Made by a program: the position numbers and the translations under genes. From contig CATOJL010000097.1 in assembly GCA_951800155.1 (NCBI GenBank), positions 1 through 5,474 of the forward strand: DNA of 5,474 nt, given 5' to 3'. The notes under the pieces were generated by a model. It saw only the letters and a program-made list of their open reading frames with translations. It made no database searches and was not told where the DNA came from. This stretch comes from an uncultured Bacilli bacterium (GTDB taxonomy: Bacteria; Bacillota_I; Bacilli_A; RF39; UBA660). Positions 1 to 5,185 of the stretch are shown piece after piece (position 1 is the stretch's first letter; the number at the start of each line of letters is the position of its first letter).

Positions 1-59
1 CACAAGCACCAACAAATGCGAATCCAACGGATATATTTGGACAAAAGAATCCATTTTAA
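1..59 (+). CDS. 3' end of an unidentified upstream gene (partial)
   Basis: All three forward frames are open at the left edge and close at 57-59, 64-66 and 71-73. The frame starting at base 3 reads QAPTNANPTDIFGQKNPF and stops with TAA at 57-59. It has the most protein-like codon pattern, rich in Ala/Pro/Thr/Asn like a flexible tail, so I prefer it. The frame ending at 71-73 (a Thr/Asn/Lys/Ile-rich tail) is the main alternative. A terminator hairpin 28 nt after the preferred stop supports a plus-strand gene ending here. The fragment is too short to identify. In Bacillus the genes before dacB include scpB and ypuI, but nothing here proves either. Confidence 0.4.
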   Translation, partial: QAPTNANPTDIFGQKNPF

Positions 60-86
60 TCAATAAACGATAATTCAGCTAGGAGG

Positions 87-110
87 AAGGACATAATTTG
101 TCCTTTTTTT
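87..110 (+). terminator. Rho-independent terminator after the upstream gene
   Basis: AAGGACA (87-93) pairs perfectly with TGTCCTT (99-105) around a 5-nt loop, and a run of seven T (104-110) follows. This is a standard intrinsic terminator. It separates the upstream gene from the dacB-spmAB operon, which therefore probably has its own promoter. Confidence 0.8.
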
Positions 111-118
111 CATATTTT
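93..118 (+). promoter_or_regulatory. Candidate sporulation (sigma-E-like) promoter for dacB-spmA-spmB
   Basis: CATATTTT at 111-118 fits the CATAnnnT -10 pattern of the mother-cell sigma factors E and K. An ATAATT element (93-98) lies 15 nt upstream of it, counting from its ATA core, about the spacing seen for sigma-E -35 boxes. Transcription would start near 125, just at the Shine-Dalgarno. The B. subtilis dacB operon is known to be sigma-E-dependent, which makes this attractive. Such boxes are common in AT-rich DNA, and these overlap the terminator stem. An alternative is the perfect sigma-A -10 TATAAT at 119-124, but it lies so close to the ribosome site that its transcript would lack the Shine-Dalgarno, and I see no good -35. 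Confidence 0.35.
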
Positions 119-134
119 TATAATAGGTGATAAA

Positions 135-1226
135 GTGAAAAAAGTATTTGGTTTAATTTTGGTTTTTCTTTCTATGAAAACTATTTCTGTAAAAGCAATT
201 TCAACATCTGCAACATCGGCTATTTTAATGGATATGGATGGGGGACGTATTTTATATGCAGAGGATATTCATAAGCAAAGAAGTGTAGCATCCATATCAA
301 AAGTCATGACAGCTATTGTATCTATAGAAAATAAGAATATTGAGGATAAGGTGACCATTGGAAACGAGATTAAGACAGCATATGGATCTGGTATTTATAT
401 CAAACCTGGAGAAGAAATGACGATGAAAGATTTATTATATGGACTTATGTTAAGAAGTGGGAATGATGCGGCTTTAGCAATTGCTCATCATACAGCAGGA
501 AGTGTAGACAAATTCGTTCTCAAAATGAATGAAAAAGCGAAGGAACTTGGAATGACGAATTCACAGTTTCATAATCCAAGTGGTTTGGATCAAGAAAAAG
601 GCAATTATTCAACGGCTTATGATATGGCACTTTTAATGAAGTATGCTTATCAAAATGAAACATTTAAAACAATTATGGGAACAAAACAATATAAATTAAC
701 GACAAATAAGAATGTATATCAATGGAACAATAAAAATAAACTATTAAATTCTTATAAATATACAACAGGAGGAAAGACTGGTTTCACTGAAAAAGCAAGA
801 AGAACTTTAATTACAACTGCAAGTAAAGACAATTTAAACTTAGTTGTTGTTACACTCAATGATGGCAATGATTGGCAAGATCATATGAATTTATTTGATT
901 ATGGATTTGCTACGTATCAGGCTTATGAGTTAGTAAAAGAAGGAAATATTCAAATTTATGATGAAGTCTATTATGAGGACTATGATTTGTATGTAAAAGA
1001 GCCATTTAAGTATGCTTTAACAGAGGAAGAACGAAAACAAATTATACTTAAATTTGAACTTGAAAAAGCAAGAATTATTGAAAATGATAGTATAGTTGGG
1101 AAAGTAAGAATTTTTTTGAGGGATGAAGAAATTGGTACGCGTGCTATTTTTGTAAAAGAAAAGGAAGAAGAACAGAAAAAAAGTAATTTTCAAAAATTAG
1201 TAGAATGGTTTAAAAAGTTATGGTAA
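135..1226 (+). CDS. dacB: D-alanyl-D-alanine carboxypeptidase (PBP5 family, sporulation type)
   Basis: This penicillin-binding protein should remove the terminal D-Ala from peptidoglycan stem peptides outside the cytoplasmic membrane. All three active-site motifs are present: S53-I-S-K56 (nucleophile Ser53, Lys56), S108-G-N110, and K214-T-G216 within TTGGKTGFT. A short signal peptide (K2-K3, hydrophobic 4-13, likely cleavage after Ala21) comes first. The C-terminal all-beta domain follows at about 270-340, and the last 14 residues form an aromatic/Lys amphipathic helix typical of the membrane anchor in this family. The length of 363 residues is normal. The start is GTG at 135, with GGTGAT at 126-131 three bases before it. 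The symbol dacB rests on the adjoining spmA and spmB, as in B. subtilis where PBP5* trims spore cortex; dacF is the close alternative. The 3' end overlaps spmA by 7 nt, so the genes are co-transcribed. Confidence 0.93.
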   Translation: MKKVFGLILVFLSMKTISVKAISTSATSAILMDMDGGRILYAEDIHKQRSVASISKVMTAIVSIENKNIEDKVTIGNEIKTAYGSGIYIKPGEEMTMKDLLYGLMLRSGNDAALAIAHHTAGSVDKFVLKMNEKAKELGMTNSQFHNPSGLDQEKGNYSTAYDMALLMKYAYQNETFKTIMGTKQYKLTTNKNVYQWNNKNKLLNSYKYTTGGKTGFTEKARRTLITTASKDNLNLVVVTLNDGNDWQDHMNLFDYGFATYQAYELVKEGNIQIYDEVYYEDYDLYVKEPFKYALTEEERKQIILKFELEKARIIENDSIVGKVRIFLRDEEIGTRAIFVKEKEEEQKKSNFQKLVEWFKKLW

Positions 1227-1795
1227 ATAAGGTTTGGGCATTTTTTATTATTAGTGGTATTTTCTTTTGTATTGTAACTGGCAATTTGAAAGTTTTAAAT
1301 GAGGAACTTCTTTTAAGTGCCGATACAGCTTTTGGCATGCTTTTAAAAATATTTCCTGTTATGGCTCTTTGGCTTGGAATCATGAAGATAGCAGAAGATG
1401 CTGGTCTACTAAAAAAGCTATCACAAAAAATAGCATGTATTCTGAAATACTTATTTCCAGAAATTCCAAAAAATCATGAATCTCTTAGTTATATTGCATC
1501 GAATGTAATTTGTAATATGTTTGGTCTTGGAAATGCGGCAACCCCTTTTGGCTTAAAAGCCATGCAATCTTTACAAACATTAAATGATAAAAAAGATACA
1601 GCTAGTAAAAGTATGATTACCTTTTTGGTTTTAAATACCAGTGGACTTACTTTGATTCCAACAACGATTTTGTCTTTACGTATGTTACATAAAAGTGTAG
1701 AACCTACTGCAATTGTACTTCCTTGCTTAATAGCAACATTTGCATCTACTTTTGTAGGATTAGTATGCAACTATTTTCTATCAAGGAGGCATTAA
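1220..1795 (+). CDS. spmA: Spore maturation protein A
   Basis: This polytopic membrane protein of 191 residues is close in length to B. subtilis SpmA. It belongs to the nucleoside-recognition (Gate) domain family and is required with SpmB for complete dehydration of the spore core. The molecular substrate is not established. Family hallmarks are the GNAATPFGLKAM signature at 104-115 and NTSGLTLIP at 139-147. Hydrophobic segments lie near 5-20, 38-55, 133-155 and 163-187. The ATG sits inside the end of dacB (ATGGTAA, 1220-1226), and no convincing Shine-Dalgarno precedes it (the best is a weak AGTAGAATGG stretch), so translation probably depends on coupling to dacB. Its TAA is immediately followed by the ATG of spmB. 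Confidence 0.95.
   Translation: MVNKVWAFFIISGIFFCIVTGNLKVLNEELLLSADTAFGMLLKIFPVMALWLGIMKIAEDAGLLKKLSQKIACILKYLFPEIPKNHESLSYIASNVICNMFGLGNAATPFGLKAMQSLQTLNDKKDTASKSMITFLVLNTSGLTLIPTTILSLRMLHKSVEPTAIVLPCLIATFASTFVGLVCNYFLSRRH
1783..1789 (+). promoter_or_regulatory. Shine-Dalgarno of spmB inside the spmA coding end
   Basis: AAGGAGG lies in the last codons of spmA (those for the Arg-Arg-His end), six bases before the spmB ATG at 1796. This is a full-strength canonical site, unlike the GGTGAT form in front of most other genes here. It fixes the spmB start at zero distance from the spmA stop. Confidence 0.85.
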
Positions 1796-2314
1796 ATGGA
1801 ATTTGTATCGAATTTGATTATTCCATGTATGGTAGCATTTGTACTTATTTATGGAGGATTAAAAAAAGTTGATGTATATGATTCTTTTACAGAGGGGGCG
1901 AAAGAAAGCTTTCCTATGATCTTAACTATGTTTCCCTCTATGTTAGCTATGGTATTTGGGGTAAATCTTTTTATTAAAAGTGGTTTTTTAGAATTTTGTT
2001 TGTCCTTTATGGATCCCGTTTTGTCCATCTTAAAAATTCCAATTGAAATTTTGACCCTTTCGATTATGCGACCTATTTCAGGTTCTTCTGCACTCGCACT
2101 TTTAAATACAATTTTAGAAACATTTGGCCCTGACAGTTTCTCTGGTTTATTAGCTTCTATTATTCAGGGATCGACAGATACAACGTTTTATGTTTTAACT
2201 TTATATTTTGGAAGTATTGGCATAAAAAAAATAAGATATTCCCTTGTTGCAGGCTTACTGGCAGATTTAGCGGGTATTGTTGCTGCATTTATTGTCGCAA
2301 ACCTCTTTTTTTAG
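1796..2314 (+). CDS. spmB: Spore maturation protein B
   Basis: This membrane protein of 172 residues is about the length of B. subtilis SpmB and is the partner of SpmA in spore-core dehydration. Both carry nucleoside-recognition (Gate) domains. The diagnostic motifs are RPISGSSA at 92-99 and GSTDTTFYV at 125-133. Hydrophobic helices are visible near 5-22, 38-60, 82-92, 132-145 and 150-172. The ATG abuts the spmA stop and has AAGGAGG six bases upstream. It ends in TAG and is the last gene of the operon. I see no clear hairpin terminator between it and the next promoter, so some readthrough into the downstream small gene is possible. Confidence 0.95.
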   Translation: MEFVSNLIIPCMVAFVLIYGGLKKVDVYDSFTEGAKESFPMILTMFPSMLAMVFGVNLFIKSGFLEFCLSFMDPVLSILKIPIEILTLSIMRPISGSSALALLNTILETFGPDSFSGLLASIIQGSTDTTFYVLTLYFGSIGIKKIRYSLVAGLLADLAGIVAAFIVANLFF

Positions 2315-2316
2315 CC

Positions 2317-2345
2317 TTGAAAAAACAAAATTCGCATGTTAAAAT
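2317..2345 (+). promoter_or_regulatory. Sigma-A-type promoter for the 105-residue orphan gene
   Basis: The -35 TTGAAA (2317-2322, 5/6 match) and the -10 TAAAAT (2340-2345, 5/6 match) are separated by exactly 17 nt. TG at 2337-2338 makes an extended -10. The -35 starts three bases after the spmB stop. This is the best-formed promoter in the window, and it suggests the next gene can be expressed independently of sporulation. Confidence 0.6.
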
Positions 2346-2356
2346 ATTAATGATGT

Positions 2357-2362
2357 GGTGAT
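2357..2362 (+). promoter_or_regulatory. Shine-Dalgarno GGTGAT that decides the ATG start at 2367
   Basis: GGTGAT complements the ATCACC next to the anti-Shine-Dalgarno at the 3' end of 16S rRNA and is four bases before ATG 2367. The in-frame GTG at 2355 overlaps this site, so it cannot be the start. Confidence 0.7.
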
Positions 2363-2366
2363 CTAT

Positions 2367-2684
2367 ATGGACAAAAACGAAATTTCTTATAAACAAAAAG
2401 TAGAAGAGTTGAAAAAAAATAGTCAAGCATCCTTAGATAAAAAAAAGGAAGAGATGCTTCTAAATACTGAAATGAAGAAACATAATAAAAGAGAGGAAAG
2501 ACAAAAAAGAAAAGTATGTAAACCACTACGTTCTGAAATAAAAGAAGAATGTTTAAGTATACGTAAAAAATTCATTTCCATTTCTGTAGCATTTACTGAA
2601 ATGGAATTGACATTACAAGTTTGTATTATTATTCCAATTCTTTTGATGATTCTCCTTGTTTATAGTCAACTTCTTCATCATTAA
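2367..2684 (+). CDS. Orphan Lys/Glu-rich protein with one C-terminal membrane helix
   Basis: I do not recognise this 105-residue protein. Residues 5-60 are highly charged, dominated by Lys and Glu and probably helical or coiled-coil, with a basic patch at 36-50. Residues about 81-103 (LTLQVCIIIPILLMILLVYS and on) form a single hydrophobic helix followed by HH at the very end. With no signal peptide this is a tail-anchored layout, with the N-terminus predicted in the cytoplasm. ATG 2367 was chosen because GGTGAT lies four bases upstream; the longer GTG form overlaps that site. A strong promoter precedes it. It sits between spmB and rluB, where Bacillus has no equivalent that I know of. Its architecture resembles the 266-residue gene at 3933. 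Codon use matches the neighbours. Confidence 0.75.
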   Translation: MDKNEISYKQKVEELKKNSQASLDKKKEEMLLNTEMKKHNKREERQKRKVCKPLRSEIKEECLSIRKKFISISVAFTEMELTLQVCIIIPILLMILLVYSQLLHH

Positions 2685-2688
2685 GTAA

Positions 2689-2811
2689 AAGTATAAATTT
2701 GTATAGGAATATAATTTTAAGGAATATATTTGTTTTGTAAGCGATGAACGTGAGCCATCTGTTTCTATTGTTTGTGATTATATAGAATATGAGGAATTTA
2801 GCCATGTATAA
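2689..2811 (+). pseudogene. Possible gene remnant between the orphan gene and rluB
   Basis: This frame has one stop at 2704-2706 and then 34 protein-like, acidic codons (2707-2808). They include residues FVSDEREPSVSIVCDYIEYE and end in TAA at 2809-2811. Many codons begin with G, as in real genes, but there is no ATG, GTG or TTG and no ribosome site. The end is followed by a weak hairpin with a T8 run. It could be the tail of a decayed gene or chance. An opposite-strand open frame over the same bases reads as a hydrophobic Ile/Phe-rich string, which looks less real. Confidence 0.25.
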
Positions 2812-2849
2812 AATCCAGTTCAGTCGTATTTGCATTCCTTCTTTTTTTT
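2791..2849 (+). terminator. Weak terminator-like hairpin before rluB
   Basis: GAGGAAT (2791-2797) can pair with ATTCCTT (2834-2840), six Watson-Crick pairs and one G-U, followed closely by a run of eight T (2842-2849). The 36-nt loop makes it weak. It may end transcripts from the 105-residue gene, or the T-run may simply be promoter spacer for rluB. Confidence 0.3.
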
Positions 2850-2858
2850 CTATATAAT
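2830..2858 (+). promoter_or_regulatory. Candidate sigma-A promoter of rluB
   Basis: A perfect -10 TATAAT (2853-2858) lies 17 nt after TTGCAT (2830-2835), a partial -35 match in the first three bases. Transcription would start near 2865, giving a leader of only about 14 nt that just includes the GGTGAT ribosome site at 2869-2874. The ferredoxin promoter has the closely similar pair TTGCAC-17-TATAAT. Confidence 0.5.
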
Positions 2859-2868
2859 GGGTAAAAGT

Positions 2869-2874
2869 GGTGAT
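2869..2874 (+). promoter_or_regulatory. Shine-Dalgarno GGTGAT that decides the rluB start
   Basis: GGTGAT lies four bases before ATG 2879. The upstream in-frame GTG at 2867 overlaps it and would add the atypical residues MVIK before the family-like MERLQKVIA start, so the ATG is preferred. Confidence 0.7.
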
Positions 2875-2878
2875 AAAA

Positions 2879-3604
2879 ATGGAAAGATTGCAAAAAGTAA
2901 TCGCAAATAGTGGATATACATCAAGAAGAAGGGCAGAGGAATTAATACAAGCAGGAAGAGTTAAAGTGAATGGACGAGTTGTACGCGAGATGGGAGTAAA
3001 AGTAACTTCTAAGGATATCATTGATGTAGAGGGTTATATCATAAAAAATGAAGAAAAAGAGTACTATTTATTAAATAAACCAAGAGGAATTATTACTTCT
3101 ACGAAGGATGAATTCGGACGAAAAACAGTTACCGATCTTATCACGACGACAAAAAGAATATATCCTGTAGGAAGACTTGATTATGATACAACAGGTGTTT
3201 TATTGCTTACGAACGATGGAGAATTAACCAATTTATTAATACATCCTAAAAATGAGATTGATAAAATCTATATTGCAAAAGTGAAAGGTCTTGTTGGGAA
3301 GAAACAGGTAACTACTTTAGAAAGAGGGGTTCTTGTTGATGGGGTTAAGACAGCAAGAGCGAAAGTAAGGGTCAAAAAGTATGATAAAAAAACAGATACT
3401 TCTTTAGTAGAGCTTATCATTCATGAAGGAAAAAATCATCAAGTTAAGAAGATGTTTGAGGCAATTGGATATACTGTTCTAAAATTAAGAAGAGATCAGT
3501 TTTGTTTTCTTCGAGTAGATGATTTAAAAGCAGGAGATTACCGAAAACTTTCTCCAAAAGAAATTAAAAAACTATATTTTGAGGCAACAAAAAACGACGG
3601 TTAG
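2879..3604 (+). CDS. rluB: 23S rRNA pseudouridine synthase RluB (RsuA/RluB family)
   Basis: This enzyme isomerises a specific uridine of 23S rRNA (U2605 region in E. coli numbering) to pseudouridine. The N-terminal S4 RNA-binding domain (1 to about 48) starts RLQKVIANSGYTSRRRAEEL and includes GRVKVNGRVV. The catalytic domain (about 62-235) carries LLNKPRG at 64-70 and the signature GRLDYDTTGVLLLTNDG at 98-114, where Asp101 is the expected catalytic residue. The family motif HEGKNHQVKKM is at 182-192. The length of 241 residues is normal. RluB as opposed to RsuA is inferred from the neighbouring spmA and spmB, as in B. subtilis (ypuL); the paralogue assignment is the only doubt. It ends in TAG inside the loop of a bidirectional terminator shared with the convergent ferredoxin gene, 7 nt from that gene's stop. 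Confidence 0.92.
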   Translation: MERLQKVIANSGYTSRRRAEELIQAGRVKVNGRVVREMGVKVTSKDIIDVEGYIIKNEEKEYYLLNKPRGIITSTKDEFGRKTVTDLITTTKRIYPVGRLDYDTTGVLLLTNDGELTNLLIHPKNEIDKIYIAKVKGLVGKKQVTTLERGVLVDGVKTARAKVRVKKYDKKTDTSLVELIIHEGKNHQVKKMFEAIGYTVLKLRRDQFCFLRVDDLKAGDYRKLSPKEIKKLYFEATKNDG

Positions 3605-3613
3605 TCGTTTTTT
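3589..3613. terminator. Bidirectional terminator shared by rluB and fer
   Basis: AAAAAACGAC (3589-3598) pairs perfectly with GTCGTTTTTT (3604-3613) around the 5-nt loop GGTTA. The A-run on one arm and T-run on the other give a U-tract in both directions. The rluB stop TAG (3602-3604) lies across the loop and the first base of the 3' arm. The fer stop (3612-3614, complement) overlaps the other end. Confidence 0.88.
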
Positions 3614-3827
3614 AGTTAGCCTCTACTTCTTCAATAGCATCTACAGGACATCCATGAAGAGCATCCATTGCTTCTTTTTTTGTTTCCTCTGTCATTTGGT
3701 CTAAAATATTTTTATCTTCTATACTTTCTACTGTATCGTCTTCTGTAAAAGTAAATACATCAGGACAAATTCCCGTACAAGCTCCACAACGAATACACTT
3801 ATTTTCATCAACAATGATTTTTTTCAT
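3612..3827 (-). CDS. fer: Ferredoxin with one [4Fe-4S] cluster
   Basis: This is a small soluble electron carrier of 71 residues, acidic as expected (many Glu/Asp). The cluster ligands are Cys11, Cys14 and Cys17 in KCIRCGACTGICP, and Cys60 in HGCPVDAIE. The region between them is the long helix-containing insert of single-cluster ferredoxins, not a second CxxCxxC motif. Cys21 is an extra cysteine, at the position that would serve a second cluster in two-cluster relatives, and it has no partner here. The start is ATG 3827 (complement), with GGGAGGAG (3835-3842) nine bases from the start. A TATAAT (3848-3853) and TTGCAC (3871-3876) form its own promoter. It is convergent with rluB and divergent from the 266-residue gene. 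Redox partners cannot be inferred from these neighbours. Confidence 0.95.
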   Translation of the reverse strand: MKKIIVDENKCIRCGACTGICPDVFTFTEDDTVESIEDKNILDQMTEETKKEAMDALHGCPVDAIEEVEAN

Positions 3828-3847
3828 ACATTTTCTCCTCCCTTTCC

Positions 3848-3876
3848 ATTATAGAAAAAAAAGTTTTTAAGTGCAA
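3848..3876 (-). promoter_or_regulatory. Sigma-A promoter of fer
   Basis: On the minus strand the -10 TATAAT (3848-3853) is a perfect match, 17 nt downstream of TTGCAC (3871-3876), a 3/6 match to TTGACA. The start would fall next to the GGGAGGAG ribosome site. The opposing promoter has its -35 only 11 bp further along, so the two units diverge back to back in 105 bp. Confidence 0.55.
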
Positions 3877-3887
3877 GTTAAAAGTGT

Positions 3888-3915
3888 TTTAAATCGACAA
3901 AAAATATGGTATTAT
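3888..3915 (+). promoter_or_regulatory. Candidate sigma-A promoter of the 266-residue gene
   Basis: The -10 TATTAT (3910-3915, 5/6) is preceded by TG at 3907-3908 (extended -10). TTTAAA (3888-3893, 4/6) lies 16 nt upstream. The predicted start near 3922 gives a leader that begins almost at the GGTGAT ribosome site (3924-3929). Confidence 0.45.
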
Positions 3916-3932
3916 TTATATAAGGTGATTGT

Positions 3933-4733
3933 GTGAATAGTAGGATGGAAAGATATTATAAGCCGAGTAATAAATCTTCAAAGCGTAGTGAGAAGAATCG
4001 AGAGCTTTATCGTGATATGTATGGTATTGATGATGTCGCTACCTATAGTAATATTGAAGCAGTGGCTCCTTTAGATAAAACAAATGAAATTGATATTACA
4101 AAGGTAAAAAAGATGTTAAAAAGTAGAGAGGATTATAAAAGACAAAGAGAGTATCAAAATGTCTTGAAATTGAAAAGAGAAAAAGAGCTTCCTTCTTTTG
4201 AACCAAAATTAGAACAAACTAAAAATTATGACATTAAAGAAGAATTAGAAAAGTTAAGTACAGCAAAAAAGGATGCAGCCTATCACACACTAGATGATAC
4301 AAGTTATCAAATATTGAAACAATTGAAAATAAAGAAAGATTTAAAGGAAAAGGGGAAAGAAGCATTTTATCAAGAGCAACTTGAAAAAAAATTAGAAAAT
4401 ACAGCTGTTTTAAATCAACTAAACGATGAACAGTTAAGTTTAAATATGTTTGAAGATTTAGCGTCTTCAGGAAATACAGTAGTAGACAATAAGACAATTA
4501 CTTCTTTATTAGAGGAGGCAAAAAGGATAGATGAAAAGAAACGTCATGATAATGAAGAGAAGAAAATTGACAATTCCTTTTATACTTCAAGTCTAGACAT
4601 TGATAGAAAAGATTTTGAGGGTTTATATGATAGTAGCAATTTTGAAGGTGGTATGCGAAGAAAAATGAAATGGGTAGCAGTTGGTATTGCCATTGCAATT
4701 GTTATATTAGTCTTCATTTTGCTTATAAAATAA
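3933..4733 (+). CDS. Orphan charged protein with C-terminal membrane anchor
   Basis: I cannot assign a function to this 266-residue protein. It begins with a basic, Ser/Tyr-rich segment (1-30), then NIEAVAPLDKTNEIDITKVK around 40-59. A long Lys/Glu-rich, probably helical region spans about 60-160 and an acidic middle about 160-200, followed by a final charged stretch. The basic RRKMK at 242-246 is followed by a single hydrophobic helix at about 247-265 that runs to the C-terminus. There is no signal peptide, so the bulk should face the cytoplasm as a tail-anchored protein. The start is GTG 3933, three bases after GGTGAT, the same spacing as dacB. The in-frame ATG at 3945 lacks a good ribosome site. 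The gene is monocistronic, divergent from fer. Proteins of this layout may occur in related uncultured Bacillota, but I give that only as an impression. Confidence 0.88.
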   Translation: MNSRMERYYKPSNKSSKRSEKNRELYRDMYGIDDVATYSNIEAVAPLDKTNEIDITKVKKMLKSREDYKRQREYQNVLKLKREKELPSFEPKLEQTKNYDIKEELEKLSTAKKDAAYHTLDDTSYQILKQLKIKKDLKEKGKEAFYQEQLEKKLENTAVLNQLNDEQLSLNMFEDLASSGNTVVDNKTITSLLEEAKRIDEKKRHDNEEKKIDNSFYTSSLDIDRKDFEGLYDSSNFEGGMRRKMKWVAVGIAIAIVILVFILLIK

Positions 4734-4841
4734 AAATGGATAAGAGATTAGGTAGAAAATATCTATTTATCTAAAAAATTTATATATGAATTTTACTAAT
4801 GAAAGGAAAGCTACCTTGGTATTGGAAAAGTGAAAAATTTG

Positions 4842-4866
4842 AAAAAATCTCATCAATAGATTTTTT
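4842..4866. terminator. Perfect A6/T6 hairpin, likely terminator after the 266-residue gene
   Basis: AAAAAATCT (4842-4850) pairs perfectly with AGATTTTTT (4858-4866) around a 7-nt loop. It has a single G-C pair, so the stem is weak, but the T6 arm gives the U-tract and the A6 arm makes it work in both directions. It lies 108 nt after the stop of the upstream gene. I see nothing gene-like in 4734-4841 beyond short open stretches (the longest starts at ATG 4799 and ends after 23 codons). Confidence 0.5.
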
Positions 4867-5163
4867 ATAAATCTGTATGGTAATTATTCATCTTCTAATG
4901 ACAATTGTTGGGACGCGGATTTTAGAATGGATAGAACTACTCATGATTATTGGTACACGAATAATGTGGCAAATGATTTTTATGTATCTGGGTCGGATTC
5001 TTTGTCAAATTATACAGATACGATTGTTAGTTGTAATGTATCAGAAAATAAATTATCTCTCAGAGTTCAAATTTCTGCTGAGGGTAAGGGTGCGACTGAG
5101 GTTTGTGCTATTTCTACGCGAGCAGATGCCTTTTATTTATCAGGTGTACTTGCTTATGATTAA
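4843..5163 (+). pseudogene. Protein-like frame without a start: probable 3' remnant of an exported-protein gene
   Basis: The frame is open for 106 codons after a TGA at 4840-4842 and ends in TAA at 5161-5163. From about 4873 it reads like real protein: rich in Ser, Asn, Asp, Tyr and Thr, with three Cys and the beta-strand-like stretches NKLSLRVQISAE and ADAFYLSGVLAYD. This composition suits an extracytoplasmic domain. The internal ATG at 4927 would give 78 residues but has no ribosome site, and the coding look begins upstream of it. No signal peptide or membrane helix precedes it. Two TGA codons (4831-4833, 4840-4842) interrupt the frame from an upstream ATG at 4786. The likeliest reading is a gene whose 5' part was lost, next to the hairpin at 4842-4866. 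Codon use is slightly more GC-rich (tcg, gcg, acg) than in the neighbours. A short intact gene from ATG 4927 is the alternative. Function unknown. Confidence 0.45.
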
Positions 5164-5185
5164 TAAAAATGAAGTGATAATAGGG

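Noticed and set aside
1489..1770. 93-codon minus-strand frame within spmA.
   Set aside because: It is fully antisense to the conserved GNAATPF region of spmA and has no family features or start signals.
2706..2732. Two imperfect 12-nt direct repeats, GGAATATAATTT and GGAATATATTTG.
   Set aside because: They are short, AT-rich and present only twice; likely chance in this composition.
2629..3021. 130-codon minus-strand frame across the orphan gene end and the rluB start.
   Set aside because: It is antisense to the S4 domain of rluB and reads as low-complexity Ile/Phe/Leu sequence with no ribosome site.
4234..4698. Two minus-strand frames (4234-4497 and 4498-4698) inside the 266-residue gene.
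   Set aside because: Both are shadows of the Lys/Glu-rich coding strand, giving Leu/Phe/Ser-rich antisense strings without ribosome sites.
4739..4771. Imperfect hairpin GATAAGAGAT / ATCTATTTATC just after the 266-residue gene.
   Set aside because: The stem is interrupted, the loop is 12 nt and no T-run follows, so it was not called as a terminator.
4786..5163. Reading TGA as Trp, which would join ATG 4786 to the remnant as one open frame.
   Set aside because: The intact genes encode Trp only with TGG (several in dacB, two in spmA, one in the 266-residue gene) and none contains an in-frame TGA. The genome therefore uses the standard code, and ATG 4786 has no ribosome site.
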